Below, in pieces: positions 16,393 through 25,523 of a stretch of 64,000 nucleotides of DNA (the first letter of the stretch is position 1; each line of letters begins with the position of its first letter). The notes under the pieces are model-generated. The model was not told where the DNA came from. It ran no database searches and saw only the letters and a program-made list of their open reading frames with translations. This DNA is from Bryobacterales bacterium. Lineage in GTDB: Bacteria > Acidobacteriota > Terriglobia > Bryobacterales > Bryobacteraceae. The stretch is taken from contig PLOR01000030.1 of the NCBI GenBank assembly GCA_003142185.1, forward strand, positions 1 to 64,000. Reading direction: 5' to 3'. Position numbers and translations under genes: made by a program.

Positions 16393-18834
16393 TCAAGACC
16401 GCAGCGCCTGGTTGGGGTCGATGCCGGCGGCGAGGCGGGCGGGCAGGTAGCTGGCCAGGGCGGCGACGGCGGCCAGGAACAGGAGCGCCCCGGCGAAGAC
16501 CAGCGGGTCGGTGGCGCTGACTTCGACCAGCGCTGCGGCGACCACCCGGGTGACGGCGAGGGCCGCGACCATGCCGACGGCGAGGCCGATCAGGGTGAGC
16601 TCCATGCCCTGTTTCACTACCATTCTGACCACGTCGCCTGGGCGCGCGCCGAGTGCGATGCGGATGCCGATTTCGTGCCGGCGTTCGGCCACCGCGTAGG
16701 CCATCACTCCGTACAATCCGAGCGCCGCGAGCAGCAGCGCGACCACGCCTAGCACAGACAGCATAGTGGCCGCCAGTTTTTCGGTGAACAGCGCGGCGTT
16801 GATGTTTTCGGCCATCGGCATGGAGTCAAACACGCCCGCGTCGGGATCGAGCGAGCGCACGGCGCGACGCACCGGCTCCACTGCCTGCAGCGGGTCGCCG
16901 GCGGTCCTCGCATAGAGTCGGATGCCCATATCCTCGCGCAAGCACTGGCGGAAGGGCACATAAAAGTACGGCCTCGGCGCCTCATCCAGGTATTGGTACT
17001 TGCTGTCCTTGGCCACCCCCACCACATTGAACCACCGGCCCCACCCATGCACATGCTGGCCGATGGGATAGCGGCTGCCGAAGAAGCGCCGCACAAAAGC
17101 CTGGCTGACGATCATCACCGGCACGGACTTTTCGTCGTCGTGGTCGGTGAAGTCGCGCCCCTCGGCGAGCGGGATCCGCAGCATGTCGAAATAGCCCGGG
17201 GCCACCACGTTGCGTTCGATTTTCATGTTCTCGCTGGGACCGGGCACGTAGCCCTGAATCTCCAAGGGTTCCCACCACTGGCCGGCAAGGGAGAGCGGAA
17301 CCGTATTCGAGAAGGTGACAGCGGTTATTCCCGGCTGCGACAGGACGCGATCGCGCAATCGTTCCACAAACAGCTTCCGCTCCGGAACTGAATACCCGTT
17401 AAGCGACAGGTGCGATACCAGCACGTGGCCGGGATCGAAGCCGGGGTTGATCTGGCGCGCGGCGCTGAAGCTGCGGACGAACAGACCCGCGCCGATTATG
17501 GCCACCAGCGCCAGGGCGACTTGGGAAACCACCAGCAGCCGCTCGATGCGGTGTGAACTGGCGCCGCCCGATCCGCTGCGGCCGCCTTCTTTTAACGCAT
17601 CGTTGAGATTGGCGCGAGCCATATGCCAGGCGGGTGCGACGCCGGAAATGGCGCACGCCAGCAGGCACAGCAGAAAGGTGAAGGCCACCACGTCGCCGTT
17701 CAGAGGGATATCGAGCGTCACCGGAAGCCCGGACGGTGGCACCATGCCTCCCAGCGACTGGCTGAACCACGAAGTAGCCGGGACGGCCAGCAGCCCGCCC
17801 AGCACGGCCAGTATAAGATTTTCGCTAAGCAACTGGCGTACCAGACGGCTGCGGCCGGCGCCTACCGCCATGCGCACGCTGAACTCTCTTTGGCGGGCCG
17901 TCGAGCGCGCCAGCAGCAGGTTGGCCACGTTGGCGCAGACAATCAGCAGCACCACGCCGCAAACCGCCATCAGGAGGATGAGCGGCCTCAGTAACGAGGT
18001 CTGGGCGCCGGAATGGGCTTTCCAGATGGGGAGCACGGTGGCGGTGATACCAAGGTTGTGCTCCGGGTCCGCTTCCGCCATGTGGCGGGCTTGGGATTGG
18101 ATTTCAGCCCGTGCCTGCTCCAGGGTGACGCCCGGCCGAAGACGCGCGAAGCCGAACATCTGGCGCGTTCCACGATCTTCGAGTGACCCCTCCTGCAGCA
18201 CTTTGAGCTGCGCGCCCATGGTGACGGGAGCCCACATGTCGAACGTAAGTCCGGGTATGGAGCCGAGGAACGTAGCGGGTACGACACCCACGATCGTCAA
18301 CTGCTGGCGATTTACACGCAGCAGTTGCCCGATTGCACCGGGATCGGCGTTGAAGCGGCGTTTCCAGAGGCGTTCGCTGATGACCAGCACGGGGTGGGCG
18401 CCCTGCGCGTCGCCATACTCATCGGGCGTGAACACCCTGCCCAGGATCGGCTTTACGCCGAGCACGGCAAAATAGTTGCCGGTGACAAGTTCGCCCCAGA
18501 CGTGCTCCGCGTGCACGTCCTGGCCGATGCTGAAGGGCAGCATCGTAGCGCCTGTCAGGCCGCTGATCAGCTTCAGATGATCGCGGTAATCCCGATAATC
18601 GGGGTAGGAAGTGAGAAGCGCGTCGCCGTTCGGCGCCACGGTCTCAAACGCGACCAATCGGGCGGGGTCTGTCACACCCGGTACCGGATGCAGGAGGACG
18701 CCGTCGATCCAACTGAAAACCGTGGAATTGGCGGCGATGCCGGCGGCCAGCGTCAGCACTGCGATCAGAGTGAAGCCGGGGCTTCGGAGCGCCATGCGGA
18801 AACCGAAGCGGAGATCCTGGATGAGGGTTCGCAC
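16393..18834 (-). CDS. ADOP-type ABC permease (MacB_PCD + FtsX domains)
   Basis: An 813-residue membrane protein with two MacB-like periplasmic domains and two FtsX permease segments in tandem, the layout of the acidobacterial duplicated orphan permeases. The N-terminal RFGFRMALRSPGFTLIAVLTLAAGIAANSTVF block is characteristic of that group. FtsX helices appear near residues 280-400 and 690-805, with the AERRHEIGIRIALGA motif before the last helices. No ATPase is encoded beside it, hence orphan. Such proteins are greatly expanded in Acidobacteriota, and their substrates are unknown. Confidence 0.87.
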   Translation of the reverse strand: MRTLIQDLRFGFRMALRSPGFTLIAVLTLAAGIAANSTVFSWIDGVLLHPVPGVTDPARLVAFETVAPNGDALLTSYPDYRDYRDHLKLISGLTGATMLPFSIGQDVHAEHVWGELVTGNYFAVLGVKPILGRVFTPDEYGDAQGAHPVLVISERLWKRRFNADPGAIGQLLRVNRQQLTIVGVVPATFLGSIPGLTFDMWAPVTMGAQLKVLQEGSLEDRGTRQMFGFARLRPGVTLEQARAEIQSQARHMAEADPEHNLGITATVLPIWKAHSGAQTSLLRPLILLMAVCGVVLLIVCANVANLLLARSTARQREFSVRMAVGAGRSRLVRQLLSENLILAVLGGLLAVPATSWFSQSLGGMVPPSGLPVTLDIPLNGDVVAFTFLLCLLACAISGVAPAWHMARANLNDALKEGGRSGSGGASSHRIERLLVVSQVALALVAIIGAGLFVRSFSAARQINPGFDPGHVLVSHLSLNGYSVPERKLFVERLRDRVLSQPGITAVTFSNTVPLSLAGQWWEPLEIQGYVPGPSENMKIERNVVAPGYFDMLRIPLAEGRDFTDHDDEKSVPVMIVSQAFVRRFFGSRYPIGQHVHGWGRWFNVVGVAKDSKYQYLDEAPRPYFYVPFRQCLREDMGIRLYARTAGDPLQAVEPVRRAVRSLDPDAGVFDSMPMAENINAALFTEKLAATMLSVLGVVALLLAALGLYGVMAYAVAERRHEIGIRIALGARPGDVVRMVVKQGMELTLIGLAVGMVAALAVTRVVAAALVEVSATDPLVFAGALLFLAAVAALASYLPARLAAGIDPNQALRS

Positions 18835-19046
18835 GATAGACGGAAGGGCAATTGTGATACCAACGCGGCGGGTTGATTATAGAGCGGAAAACGCACGGCA
18901 GGGCGCCGGTACCGCGAAAGGCGTTCGGAATTGGGACGGGCTGTGCGCAGGCGAACGGGACTGGCGATGCCACCGGAGTGCTGTGACACCAAGGCAAAAG
19001 CATGCCCCGCCAATGCGGGTCATCGGATAGACTGGAGTTGCCGATT

Positions 19047-20216
19047 ATGGAACTCGCCAAGATTCAGCAGGAACTGCGCAACCAGGGGCTGGATGGCTGG
19101 TTGTTTTTCGATCATCACATGCGTGACCCGCTGGCGTACCGCGTGCTGGGTTTCACGCCACCGCGGACGCCGACGAGACGCTGGTATTACCTGGTGCCGG
19201 CGGTGGGCGAGCCGCGCGGCCTTGAGCACCGCATCGAGCGCGGCATGACCGCTGGCGCGCCGGGCGAGAAGCTGCTGTACTCCGGGTGGAGCGAGCAGGT
19301 GGACTGCCTGCGCCAAATGACGGCCGGGCTGAAGCGCGTGGCGATGCAGTATTCCCCGCTGTGCGCGATTCCATATGTAGCGATGGTGGACGCGGGCACG
19401 GTGGAGCTGGTGCGCAGCCTCGGCCTGGAGGTGGCGAGCTCGGCGGAATTGATACAGGTGTTCGAAGCGCGCTGGACGCCGGCGCAACTGGAAACGCACC
19501 TGGAAGCCGGACGCAGGGTGGACAAGGTGCGCGCCGAAGCCTTCGCGCTCATCGCCGAGCGCACTCGAAACGGCGCGCCGCTGAGCGAAGTGGAAGTGAA
19601 AAACTTCATTCGCGAGCGCTTCGCCAAAGCGGGGATGGTGACCGACCACGGCCCGATCGTGGGCGTCAACGCCAACTCGTCGAACCAGCATTACGAACCG
19701 ACCGAGGAAGTCACCGCGCCGATTCGCGCCGGCGATTGGGTGCTGCTCGATATGTGGGCCAAGCTCGACCAGCCGGAGGCGGTTTACTACGACATCACCT
19801 GGACCGGTTTCTGCGGCGACCAGCCGCCGGAAGAGATGCGCAAGGTTTTTGCCGTGGTGACGGGAGCGCGCGACGCCGCGATCCAGCGCGTGCAGGAAGC
19901 GGTTGCGGGGAGGCAGGAATTGCGCGGCTTCGAAGTGGACGATGCCAGCCGCGGCGTGATTGCGAGCGCCGGATACGGCGAATATTTCGTGCATCGCACC
20001 GGCCATTCGATCGGTGTGGAAGTGCACGGCAACGGCGCCAACATGGACAACCTGGAAAACCACGACGAGCGGCGGGTGATTCCGTGGACGTGTTTTTCGA
20101 TTGAACCCGGCGTGTACCTGCCGCATTTCGGCGTGCGCTCCGAGATCGATATGTTCGTAGGCGATACCGATGCGCGGGTAACCGGCGAGATACAGCGGGA
20201 AGTGCAGTTGCTGTAA
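19047..20216 (+). CDS. M24 family aminopeptidase (Xaa-Pro dipeptidase-like)
   Basis: A 389-residue metallopeptidase with an N-terminal creatinase-like domain and a C-terminal pita-bread catalytic domain. Metal ligands are visible: aspartates in LLDMWAKL and YYDITWTG, the histidine in HRTGHSIGVEVHG, and glutamates in SIEPGVYL and RSEIDMFV. Family members remove residues ahead of proline. The ATG at 19047 follows a GGAG at good distance. No signal peptide is seen, so the enzyme is probably cytoplasmic and used in peptide turnover. Confidence 0.87.
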   Translation: MELAKIQQELRNQGLDGWLFFDHHMRDPLAYRVLGFTPPRTPTRRWYYLVPAVGEPRGLEHRIERGMTAGAPGEKLLYSGWSEQVDCLRQMTAGLKRVAMQYSPLCAIPYVAMVDAGTVELVRSLGLEVASSAELIQVFEARWTPAQLETHLEAGRRVDKVRAEAFALIAERTRNGAPLSEVEVKNFIRERFAKAGMVTDHGPIVGVNANSSNQHYEPTEEVTAPIRAGDWVLLDMWAKLDQPEAVYYDITWTGFCGDQPPEEMRKVFAVVTGARDAAIQRVQEAVAGRQELRGFEVDDASRGVIASAGYGEYFVHRTGHSIGVEVHGNGANMDNLENHDERRVIPWTCFSIEPGVYLPHFGVRSEIDMFVGDTDARVTGEIQREVQLL

Positions 20217-20237
20217 GGCGAAACTTGCGCCGCGACT

Positions 20238-20266
20238 GTTGGCAGGCGATTGCGCCTGCCCCACTT
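20238..20266 (+). repeat. Short palindrome (GGCAGGC family)
   Basis: GGCAGGCG and CGCCTGCC arms around a central ATTG, then CCACTT. It lies between the convergent M24 peptidase and esterase genes and touches the esterase stop codon. Confidence 0.7.
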
Positions 20267-21621
20267 CACTTCTTGCGGGTCAATTCCTCGTTGGGTTTGA
20301 ATTCGCCGCCATTCAGGATGATGCCGAGCACTTCCTGGGAACGTGCAGTAAAGGCGCCTATTTTCTCGGGCGTGAGGTTGTTGTGGTTCGATTCGACCAT
20401 GGGGATGGCTTCCTTGGGACCGGGGATCTGGTCGATGGCGATCCAGACGCCGACCGGCGGTACGACGATGTCGATGAAGCCCATCGCGGCCAGGACGGGA
20501 GCCTTGATGCGAGAGGCGAAATTGACGGTGTCGAAATAGAGCGCCGTCTCCATGACTTTCGGATCGTCGGAGGGCCAGTTCGGGTAGCCTGCTCTGCGGC
20601 CATGCAGATCGCCGTTGGAATCGGCGCCGGCGGGTTCGTTGACGATGACAGCCGTCACTTTGGGATTCAGGCCAGCGGCGACAAGGCTCTGATGGCCGCC
20701 CATGCTGGTGCCCATCACGACGATGGTCTTGCCGTCCCAATCCGGGCGGCTCGCAATGTAGTCGATGGCGCGCGAGTCGCGGAGATACATGTTGAGAAAG
20801 TAGGACGTTTCCCGGTCGGTGTTGCCGATTGCCTGATACTCGGTGCTGACACCGGTCGCCTGGCTGGGCGGGAGGTCGTGCGAATCCACGTTGAAAGCCA
20901 GCCAGCCTTCCGCCGCGCGATCGGTAACCGTGTTGGGCTGGAGGGCATGCACTCCGGCCCACTCGAATACCACGAGCGCCGGGAACTTTCCTTCCTTAGC
21001 GGGCTTAGCGAGGTAGCCCTGAACGTGGGAACCGAGGCTGTCGAGCTTGACCGTGTACAATTCCACGCCCGAGCTGCTGGTCTGGGTGGGCGTGAGGACG
21101 GGGTTGATCGGGATGGCGGCGAGAGCTTTCAGTTTGGCGTCCCAGAAGGCATCGAAATCGGCAGGACGCGGAACTGAGGGCTGCAACTGTGTAGGCGCAA
21201 TGGCCGCGCCGAGGTGGACGACGGTGCCCATTACGGCAACCGGTGCGGCGGCTTGCCGGCCTTGTGCGGGCGATGTCGGCGGCGCATCCGCCCTGACTTC
21301 AACATAGAGCATGGCCGGCTCGCTGAGGGCGGTTTCAATGGTCGCGCTGCCCGACGAGAGGTCGAGCGCGGCCGCCGCGATGACGTCGAAATTGTTTCTC
21401 TTAATGATGTAGGTGTAGTGGGAACTGGCCGTTGCACCCTGAGCGAGCGTCACGGTCCAACCGGCTTTTTCACCGAGTGCGTAGATTCCGTTCTGGTGAA
21501 ACGGCACGAAGCTCAACTCTTGAGCCCGCGCCGGCAGAGCCGTGAGAAAGAATGCAGAGGCGAGAGCCAGGCCGGCGGCAGACAAGCGGAGGCGGGCAGG
21601 GAAGAGAGCGCGACATTGCAT
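20266..21621 (-). CDS. Secreted acetyl-xylan-esterase-like hydrolase (AXE1)
   Basis: A 451-residue alpha/beta hydrolase with a signal peptide (cleavage likely after ALPARA, near residue 33). An N-terminal beta-rich domain spans about 35-150, and an AXE1/cephalosporin-C-deacetylase catalytic domain follows. The nucleophile elbow is GTSMGGHQS and the catalytic histidine is probably in VESNHNN near residue 418. Family enzymes remove acetyl groups from xylan or oligosaccharides. Periplasmic or secreted polysaccharide degradation is likely. It ends at a short palindrome. Confidence 0.8.
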   Translation of the reverse strand: MQCRALFPARLRLSAAGLALASAFFLTALPARAQELSFVPFHQNGIYALGEKAGWTVTLAQGATASSHYTYIIKRNNFDVIAAAALDLSSGSATIETALSEPAMLYVEVRADAPPTSPAQGRQAAAPVAVMGTVVHLGAAIAPTQLQPSVPRPADFDAFWDAKLKALAAIPINPVLTPTQTSSSGVELYTVKLDSLGSHVQGYLAKPAKEGKFPALVVFEWAGVHALQPNTVTDRAAEGWLAFNVDSHDLPPSQATGVSTEYQAIGNTDRETSYFLNMYLRDSRAIDYIASRPDWDGKTIVVMGTSMGGHQSLVAAGLNPKVTAVIVNEPAGADSNGDLHGRRAGYPNWPSDDPKVMETALYFDTVNFASRIKAPVLAAMGFIDIVVPPVGVWIAIDQIPGPKEAIPMVESNHNNLTPEKIGAFTARSQEVLGIILNGGEFKPNEELTRKK

Positions 21622-21797
21622 GATGGATGGTCGACGGTTGCCGAGCCATCAGGATATCATCCGGTCAGCGCCTGCGCGGAAACCAGCTTGGGCATCGCAA
21701 CACAACGGCAAGCTGAAGAAGCATGCCACACCAAAGAAAACGGGCGGCTTGCGCTGGTGCGCTCACCGCCCGTTGGCAATGTCGAAAATACCGGTAA

Positions 21798-22541
21798 CTA
21801 GAAGCGCGAGGCCAGGGGCCGCAACGGTGTGGGGAAGCGCACCGGCGAGGCGTCCCGGTCCATCGGCTTCTCGAGAACCAGCGAGCGCAGGCCAGGCATG
21901 GCCGAAGCGCCGCGGTGGTTCTTGTCGGAAATCGGAAGCTGGCCGGTGGTCAGATTCTTCAAGCCGAACAGCGCCAGCTCGAAGCGGTCCTTCACGCCGA
22001 CTTTTTGGAAAAGCCTGGACAGGTATACCTTCACGGTGCCTTCGGAGATCATCAGCGTGGTGGCGATCTCCTTGTTCTTGAGGCCTTGCGAAAGCAGGCT
22101 CACGAGTTGCCCCTCGCGCTGCGTCAACGCCACGCGGCGCGCGCAGAGGAAGCTATCGGTGAGCGCCTTCTCAAACCACAACTCGCCGGCCTGGACTTTC
22201 TGCAGGCACTTGACTTGCAGGTCGGTGGCCAGAGTTTTTCGTAGGATGCCCCGCACTCCCAAGCCCATCGCCTGGAAAGCCAGTTCGGTCGAAATCGAGT
22301 TCACCCAGAGCACAATCTTGGTGCTCTGCATGGCGTGCTGCATTTCGCTAAGCACGGCAAAGGTGATCTCGGGTGTTAAATCCATTAGAACCAGGTCCGG
22401 CACGCCCTGTGTTATCTGCTCCATCAGGCTCGTCACCGTATTGCAGCTTGGCAGCAGCTCAAAGCTTTCAACCTGACACAAGACCGATTCAAGGCCCTTG
22501 GCCAGGATGGGTTCATCACTGTACAAAAGAATCCGCGTCAT
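21798..22541 (-). CDS. LuxR-type response regulator
   Basis: A 247-residue regulator with an N-terminal receiver domain (acidic SDEP, phospho-acceptor aspartate in LVLMDLTPE, conserved Lys in ILRKT). A LuxR helix-turn-helix follows at about residues 140-200 (LTQREGQLVSLLSQGLKNKEIATTLMISEGTVKVYLSRLFQKV). The roughly 40-residue tail after the HTH is unusual. No histidine kinase is adjacent. It is divergent from the PilZ-Tad region across a 484-bp AT-richer gap, so it could regulate that cluster, which is inference from position only. Confidence 0.82.
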   Translation of the reverse strand: MTRILLYSDEPILAKGLESVLCQVESFELLPSCNTVTSLMEQITQGVPDLVLMDLTPEITFAVLSEMQHAMQSTKIVLWVNSISTELAFQAMGLGVRGILRKTLATDLQVKCLQKVQAGELWFEKALTDSFLCARRVALTQREGQLVSLLSQGLKNKEIATTLMISEGTVKVYLSRLFQKVGVKDRFELALFGLKNLTTGQLPISDKNHRGASAMPGLRSLVLEKPMDRDASPVRFPTPLRPLASRF

Positions 22542-23025
22542 TAATTCTTCACCTCTTGAAACAGTCCGTGCCGTGCAATGTAGCCGGCTTCAGATTTTTC
22601 TGTATTCAGTACTGTTCATCCGAATTGTCGGGCTATTTACTTCGGTTGTCAATGGTATTCAGCAATAAATCCACATTAATAGGCAACATTAACCGTGTAT
22701 TAGGCGGAATATATTGCGAAGTATTTCGCGTAACACTTGTGTTTTCAATAGAAGCTGAATATCCAAATGGCTTATATCAGAGGACAGCATATATTTAGAA
22801 AATTAACGGATAGTGCCGCATACTAACCCTGTCGTTCGGGGTATGGCGGGCGAACCAACACGGGGAATCATCCAGGAAAGAGCATCAGGATGGCCACTTG
22901 GCCCTACTGGCCCAACCCTCGACTTCGCGCCTAATAACCTTCGAATACAGATGGATATAGCCCATTTACGATATTGATGGCAAGACAATTAGCGCGCTAC
23001 GCTCGCGAGTGTCGAAGCAAAGCGC
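22542..23025. other. 484-bp gap, likely divergent regulatory region
   Basis: A clearly AT-richer stretch (especially 22590-22810) between the divergent LuxR regulator and PilZ-Tad genes. I found no convincing ORF, riboswitch or long repeat. Its composition suits promoters for both directions, but I cannot pick boxes with confidence. Confidence 0.5.
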
Positions 23026-23406
23026 ATGAGGAATATCAACCGGCGCGAGAGCCCGAGGATTGACATCCAACTCCGGTGTCACGTTACGTCGCCGGCGCTT
23101 TGGCTGCGCAACACTTTGTATACGGAGAATATCAGTCGCAGCGGCGTCCTGGTGGCGTGGCACGGGGGAGACGAGACGCTGCCGTTGCCGTCGCTGGGGC
23201 AGATTTTGACGCTCGAATTGGAGTTGCCGGCGAATCACGGCTTTGGGCAGAAGTGCATTCACTGCCAGGGGACGGTGTTGCGGGCGACGGACTCGGGGCA
23301 CGGGTATCCCCTGGTGGCGCTACGGGTCAATTACATGGATTTCCGGGCATTTCACGACCGGTTGCACGTGACGGAGGATGTACAGTCTCCGGCTTGGATG
23401 GCGTGA
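23026..23406 (+). CDS. PilZ-domain c-di-GMP receptor
   Basis: A 126-residue single PilZ domain. The arginine motif is RRESPRIDIQLR near the N-terminus, and the second binding motif is ENISRSGV (NxSxxG) near residues 34-41. Both are intact, so c-di-GMP binding is expected. It precedes the large membrane protein and Tad pilus genes on the same strand with six bases between, suggesting that pilus assembly or function answers to c-di-GMP. Confidence 0.82.
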   Translation: MRNINRRESPRIDIQLRCHVTSPALWLRNTLYTENISRSGVLVAWHGGDETLPLPSLGQILTLELELPANHGFGQKCIHCQGTVLRATDSGHGYPLVALRVNYMDFRAFHDRLHVTEDVQSPAWMA

Positions 23407-23411
23407 GTTTC

Positions 23412-25085
23412 ATGAACACGACTGGCTCAAGAGTTGCGGTCAAGTTGCTGCCGTCGCTGGCGGACATCGCGTTCTTGATGCCGATGGCGTTGTTGTTCGG
23501 GCGTATGGGTGGTCTGACCGCTTTGCTGGGCGATTGCGACACGGGCTGGCACATTCGCACCGGCGAGTGGATTCTGGCGCATCATGCGGTGCCGTATCGC
23601 GACCTGTTTTCCTACTCCAAGCCGAACAGCATCTGGTACGCGTGGGAGTGGCTGGCGGATGTGATTCTTGCGGGCCTGAACAAAATCGGCGGTCTGGCTG
23701 CGGTTTCGTTGTTCGCGGTGTTGCTGATCGCAGTGACCATTACATTGGTGTTCCATCTGGCGCGGCGCAAATCGAACGCGGTGCTGGCGATTGCAGTGAC
23801 GGTGCTGGCAATGGCGGGGACGTCGATTCACTGGCTGGCGCGGCCGCACCTGTTCACGCTGTTGTTTGCGGTGATCTTCCTGAACGCTCTCGATCGCGTG
23901 AGAGCGGGGCAGACGCGGGTGGCGGGCATTCCGTGGCTGGTGCTGCTGCCAGTGCTGACGGTGGTGTGGAGCAACCTTCACGGTGGATTCCTGGTGGGCG
24001 TGTCGACGATCTTGGTTTTCGGCGCGGCGGAATTGTTACGGATTCTGCTGGCGGCCGGCGAGGAAGGCCGCGCGGCGGGGATCAAGCGGGCGGGGAAGTA
24101 CTTCCTGAGCGCCCTGGCGTGCATGGCGGCGAGCCTGCTGAATCCGTACACGTATCACCTCCACGTGCATGTATGGCAGTATCTGCGCGATCCATACCTC
24201 GCCGCGCGCATCATGGAATTCCTTCCGGTGGATTTCCATCATCCGATTGCGATCTTCTTCGAGACCATGTTGGCGGGTGGAGTGTTGGCCTCGGCGTGGT
24301 ACGCACGGCGCGGGAGTTTCACCGAGCCGCTGTTGTTCCTGTTGTGGGCTCACGCAGCGCTGCTGTCGGCGCGTCATATTCCGATTTTCATGATCCTGGT
24401 GGCGCCGATGGTGGCAGCCGCCGCGGACGCGGGACTGCGGCATCTGCCGGTGGCGCCGGTGGCAGCGTGGCTGCAGCACGCGGCGGCGTGGATCAACCGC
24501 ATCATGCGGGAAACCAGCGAGACCGACGGCATTGGGCGCTGGCACCTGGCCAGCCTGGCGGGCGTGGCGCTGGTGGCGGCGCTGTTGTACGCGCCCCATC
24601 CGCCTAAGGGGTTCCGCGCCGAATTCGATCCGACGCGGTATCCCGCCAATGCCGTGAGCGCGCTGGGGCAATATCCCACGGCGCGGGTCTTCACCTACGA
24701 TCAATGGGGCGATTATCTGATTTACCGCCTGTATCCGCGGTCCAGAGTGTTCGTGGACGGGCGCAGCGATTTCTACGGGGAGGATTTCGAGACCAAGCTG
24801 CTCGAAGTCCTCAATGTGAACTACGGCTGGGACCAGACATTGGCCCGGTTCGCAGTGGATACGGTTTTAATGCCCCCCACCTCGCCGCTGACCGGCGCCT
24901 TGAAAGAGTCGTGCCGATGGCGAGTGGTGTATGACGATGGCGTGGCGCTGGTATTCCGGCCGCGCGGCCAGGCGTTGGGGGATCGGGTTTCCGCCGCAAC
25001 TGAGGGCGGATCAGGCCGTGACCGAGAGGTCACGAAGACACTAACCAGTGATCGACCGATCACGGAACTTGGATCCAAAACTTAG
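23412..25085 (+). CDS. Polytopic membrane protein at the head of the Tad operon
   Basis: A 557-residue integral membrane protein with about ten to twelve hydrophobic helices through residue 410, then a soluble C-terminal part. An early DCDTGWHIRTGEW segment, with its paired acidic residues in the first loop, resembles GT-C glycosyltransferase and dolichyl-mannosyltransferase-like proteins. That suggests, but does not prove, transfer of a sugar to pilus or lipid. The last 25 codons (GRDREVTKTLTSDRPI) coincide with two DNA hairpins just before flp and may not be under protein-level selection. It ends 12 bases before flp and is transcribed with it or contains its promoter. Confidence 0.65.
   Translation: MNTTGSRVAVKLLPSLADIAFLMPMALLFGRMGGLTALLGDCDTGWHIRTGEWILAHHAVPYRDLFSYSKPNSIWYAWEWLADVILAGLNKIGGLAAVSLFAVLLIAVTITLVFHLARRKSNAVLAIAVTVLAMAGTSIHWLARPHLFTLLFAVIFLNALDRVRAGQTRVAGIPWLVLLPVLTVVWSNLHGGFLVGVSTILVFGAAELLRILLAAGEEGRAAGIKRAGKYFLSALACMAASLLNPYTYHLHVHVWQYLRDPYLAARIMEFLPVDFHHPIAIFFETMLAGGVLASAWYARRGSFTEPLLFLLWAHAALLSARHIPIFMILVAPMVAAAADAGLRHLPVAPVAAWLQHAAAWINRIMRETSETDGIGRWHLASLAGVALVAALLYAPHPPKGFRAEFDPTRYPANAVSALGQYPTARVFTYDQWGDYLIYRLYPRSRVFVDGRSDFYGEDFETKLLEVLNVNYGWDQTLARFAVDTVLMPPTSPLTGALKESCRWRVVYDDGVALVFRPRGQALGDRVSAATEGGSGRDREVTKTLTSDRPITELGSKT
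25018..25063 (+). promoter_or_regulatory. Tandem hairpins directly upstream of flp
   Basis: Two perfect inverted repeats occur in succession: GTGACC/GGTCAC (25018-25033, GAGA loop) and GTGATCG/CGATCAC (25048-25063, two-base loop). They lie within the 3' end of the preceding gene and 35 bases before the flp start, whose AGGAG is at 25084-25088. Confidence 0.55.
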
Positions 25086-25097
25086 GAGCGAATCGAA

Positions 25098-25283
25098 ATG
25101 ACGTATCTGCGTAACCTTTGGAATGATGAACAAGGCCAGGATTTGATTGAGTACACGTTGCTGTTGGCGTTCGTGGCTCTGGCCTCGGCCGCGCTCTTCA
25201 TCGGCGCGGGTGGCAAAATCAATTCAATTTGGACAACCACCAATAGCCAGTTGGCTGCAGCCGCCGCCAGCGCTTCCACGTAG
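25098..25283 (+). CDS. flp: Flp-type pilin
   Basis: A 61-residue prepilin, the major subunit of Tad/Flp pili. A short leader ending in EQG precedes the mature N-terminus QDLIEYTLLLAFVALASAALF, with the conserved Glu-Tyr at +5/+6 and a hydrophobic helix. The cleavage site is after the glycine near residue 13. A good AGGAG lies nine bases upstream. The gene is flanked on both sides by stable hairpins that could give it a discrete, stable transcript. The prepilin peptidase is not in the window. Confidence 0.9.
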   Translation: MTYLRNLWNDEQGQDLIEYTLLLAFVALASAALFIGAGGKINSIWTTTNSQLAAAAASAST

Positions 25284-25333
25284 AATTCCCGGAGTACGCC
25301 GGGCCGCTTGATGCGGACGGCCGTACTCATGAG

Positions 25334-25430
25334 GCCGGCAAGGATTGCCGGCTGGGACGATGACAGATTATAGTGAGATGGCCGCAGCGCGGTTGAAAGA
25401 GCCAAGCCCAAAGCGCTGCGGCTGCATCTC
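25334..25430 (+). terminator. Two hairpins between flp and cpaB
   Basis: The first hairpin has 8-bp arms GCCGGCAA/TTGCCGGC (25334-25352). The second pairs 25375-25390 with 25413-25430: a perfect 10-bp GCCGCAGCGC/GCGCTGCGGC stem extended by GAGATG/CATCTC after a two-base bulge. No strong T-run follows. They may be an attenuator, a processing barrier that stabilises pilin mRNA, or a weak terminator. Confidence 0.55.
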
Positions 25431-25523
25431 TTGCGTAGATTTAGCGATCGGGCCGCCAATGTGGGAAGCGGCAGTGAGGTCCCGTAAGTCAAGCCGGGGT
25501 GCGGCGGACGGCGGGAAGGAAAA

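Noticed and set aside
17315-18475. 386-codon plus-strand ORF opposite the ADOP permease
   Set aside because: Ser/Arg/Thr-rich shadow without motifs; the permease reads clearly on the minus strand.
22542-23025. c-di-GMP riboswitch ahead of the PilZ gene
   Set aside because: No match to GEMM-type conserved loops or pairing that I could find.
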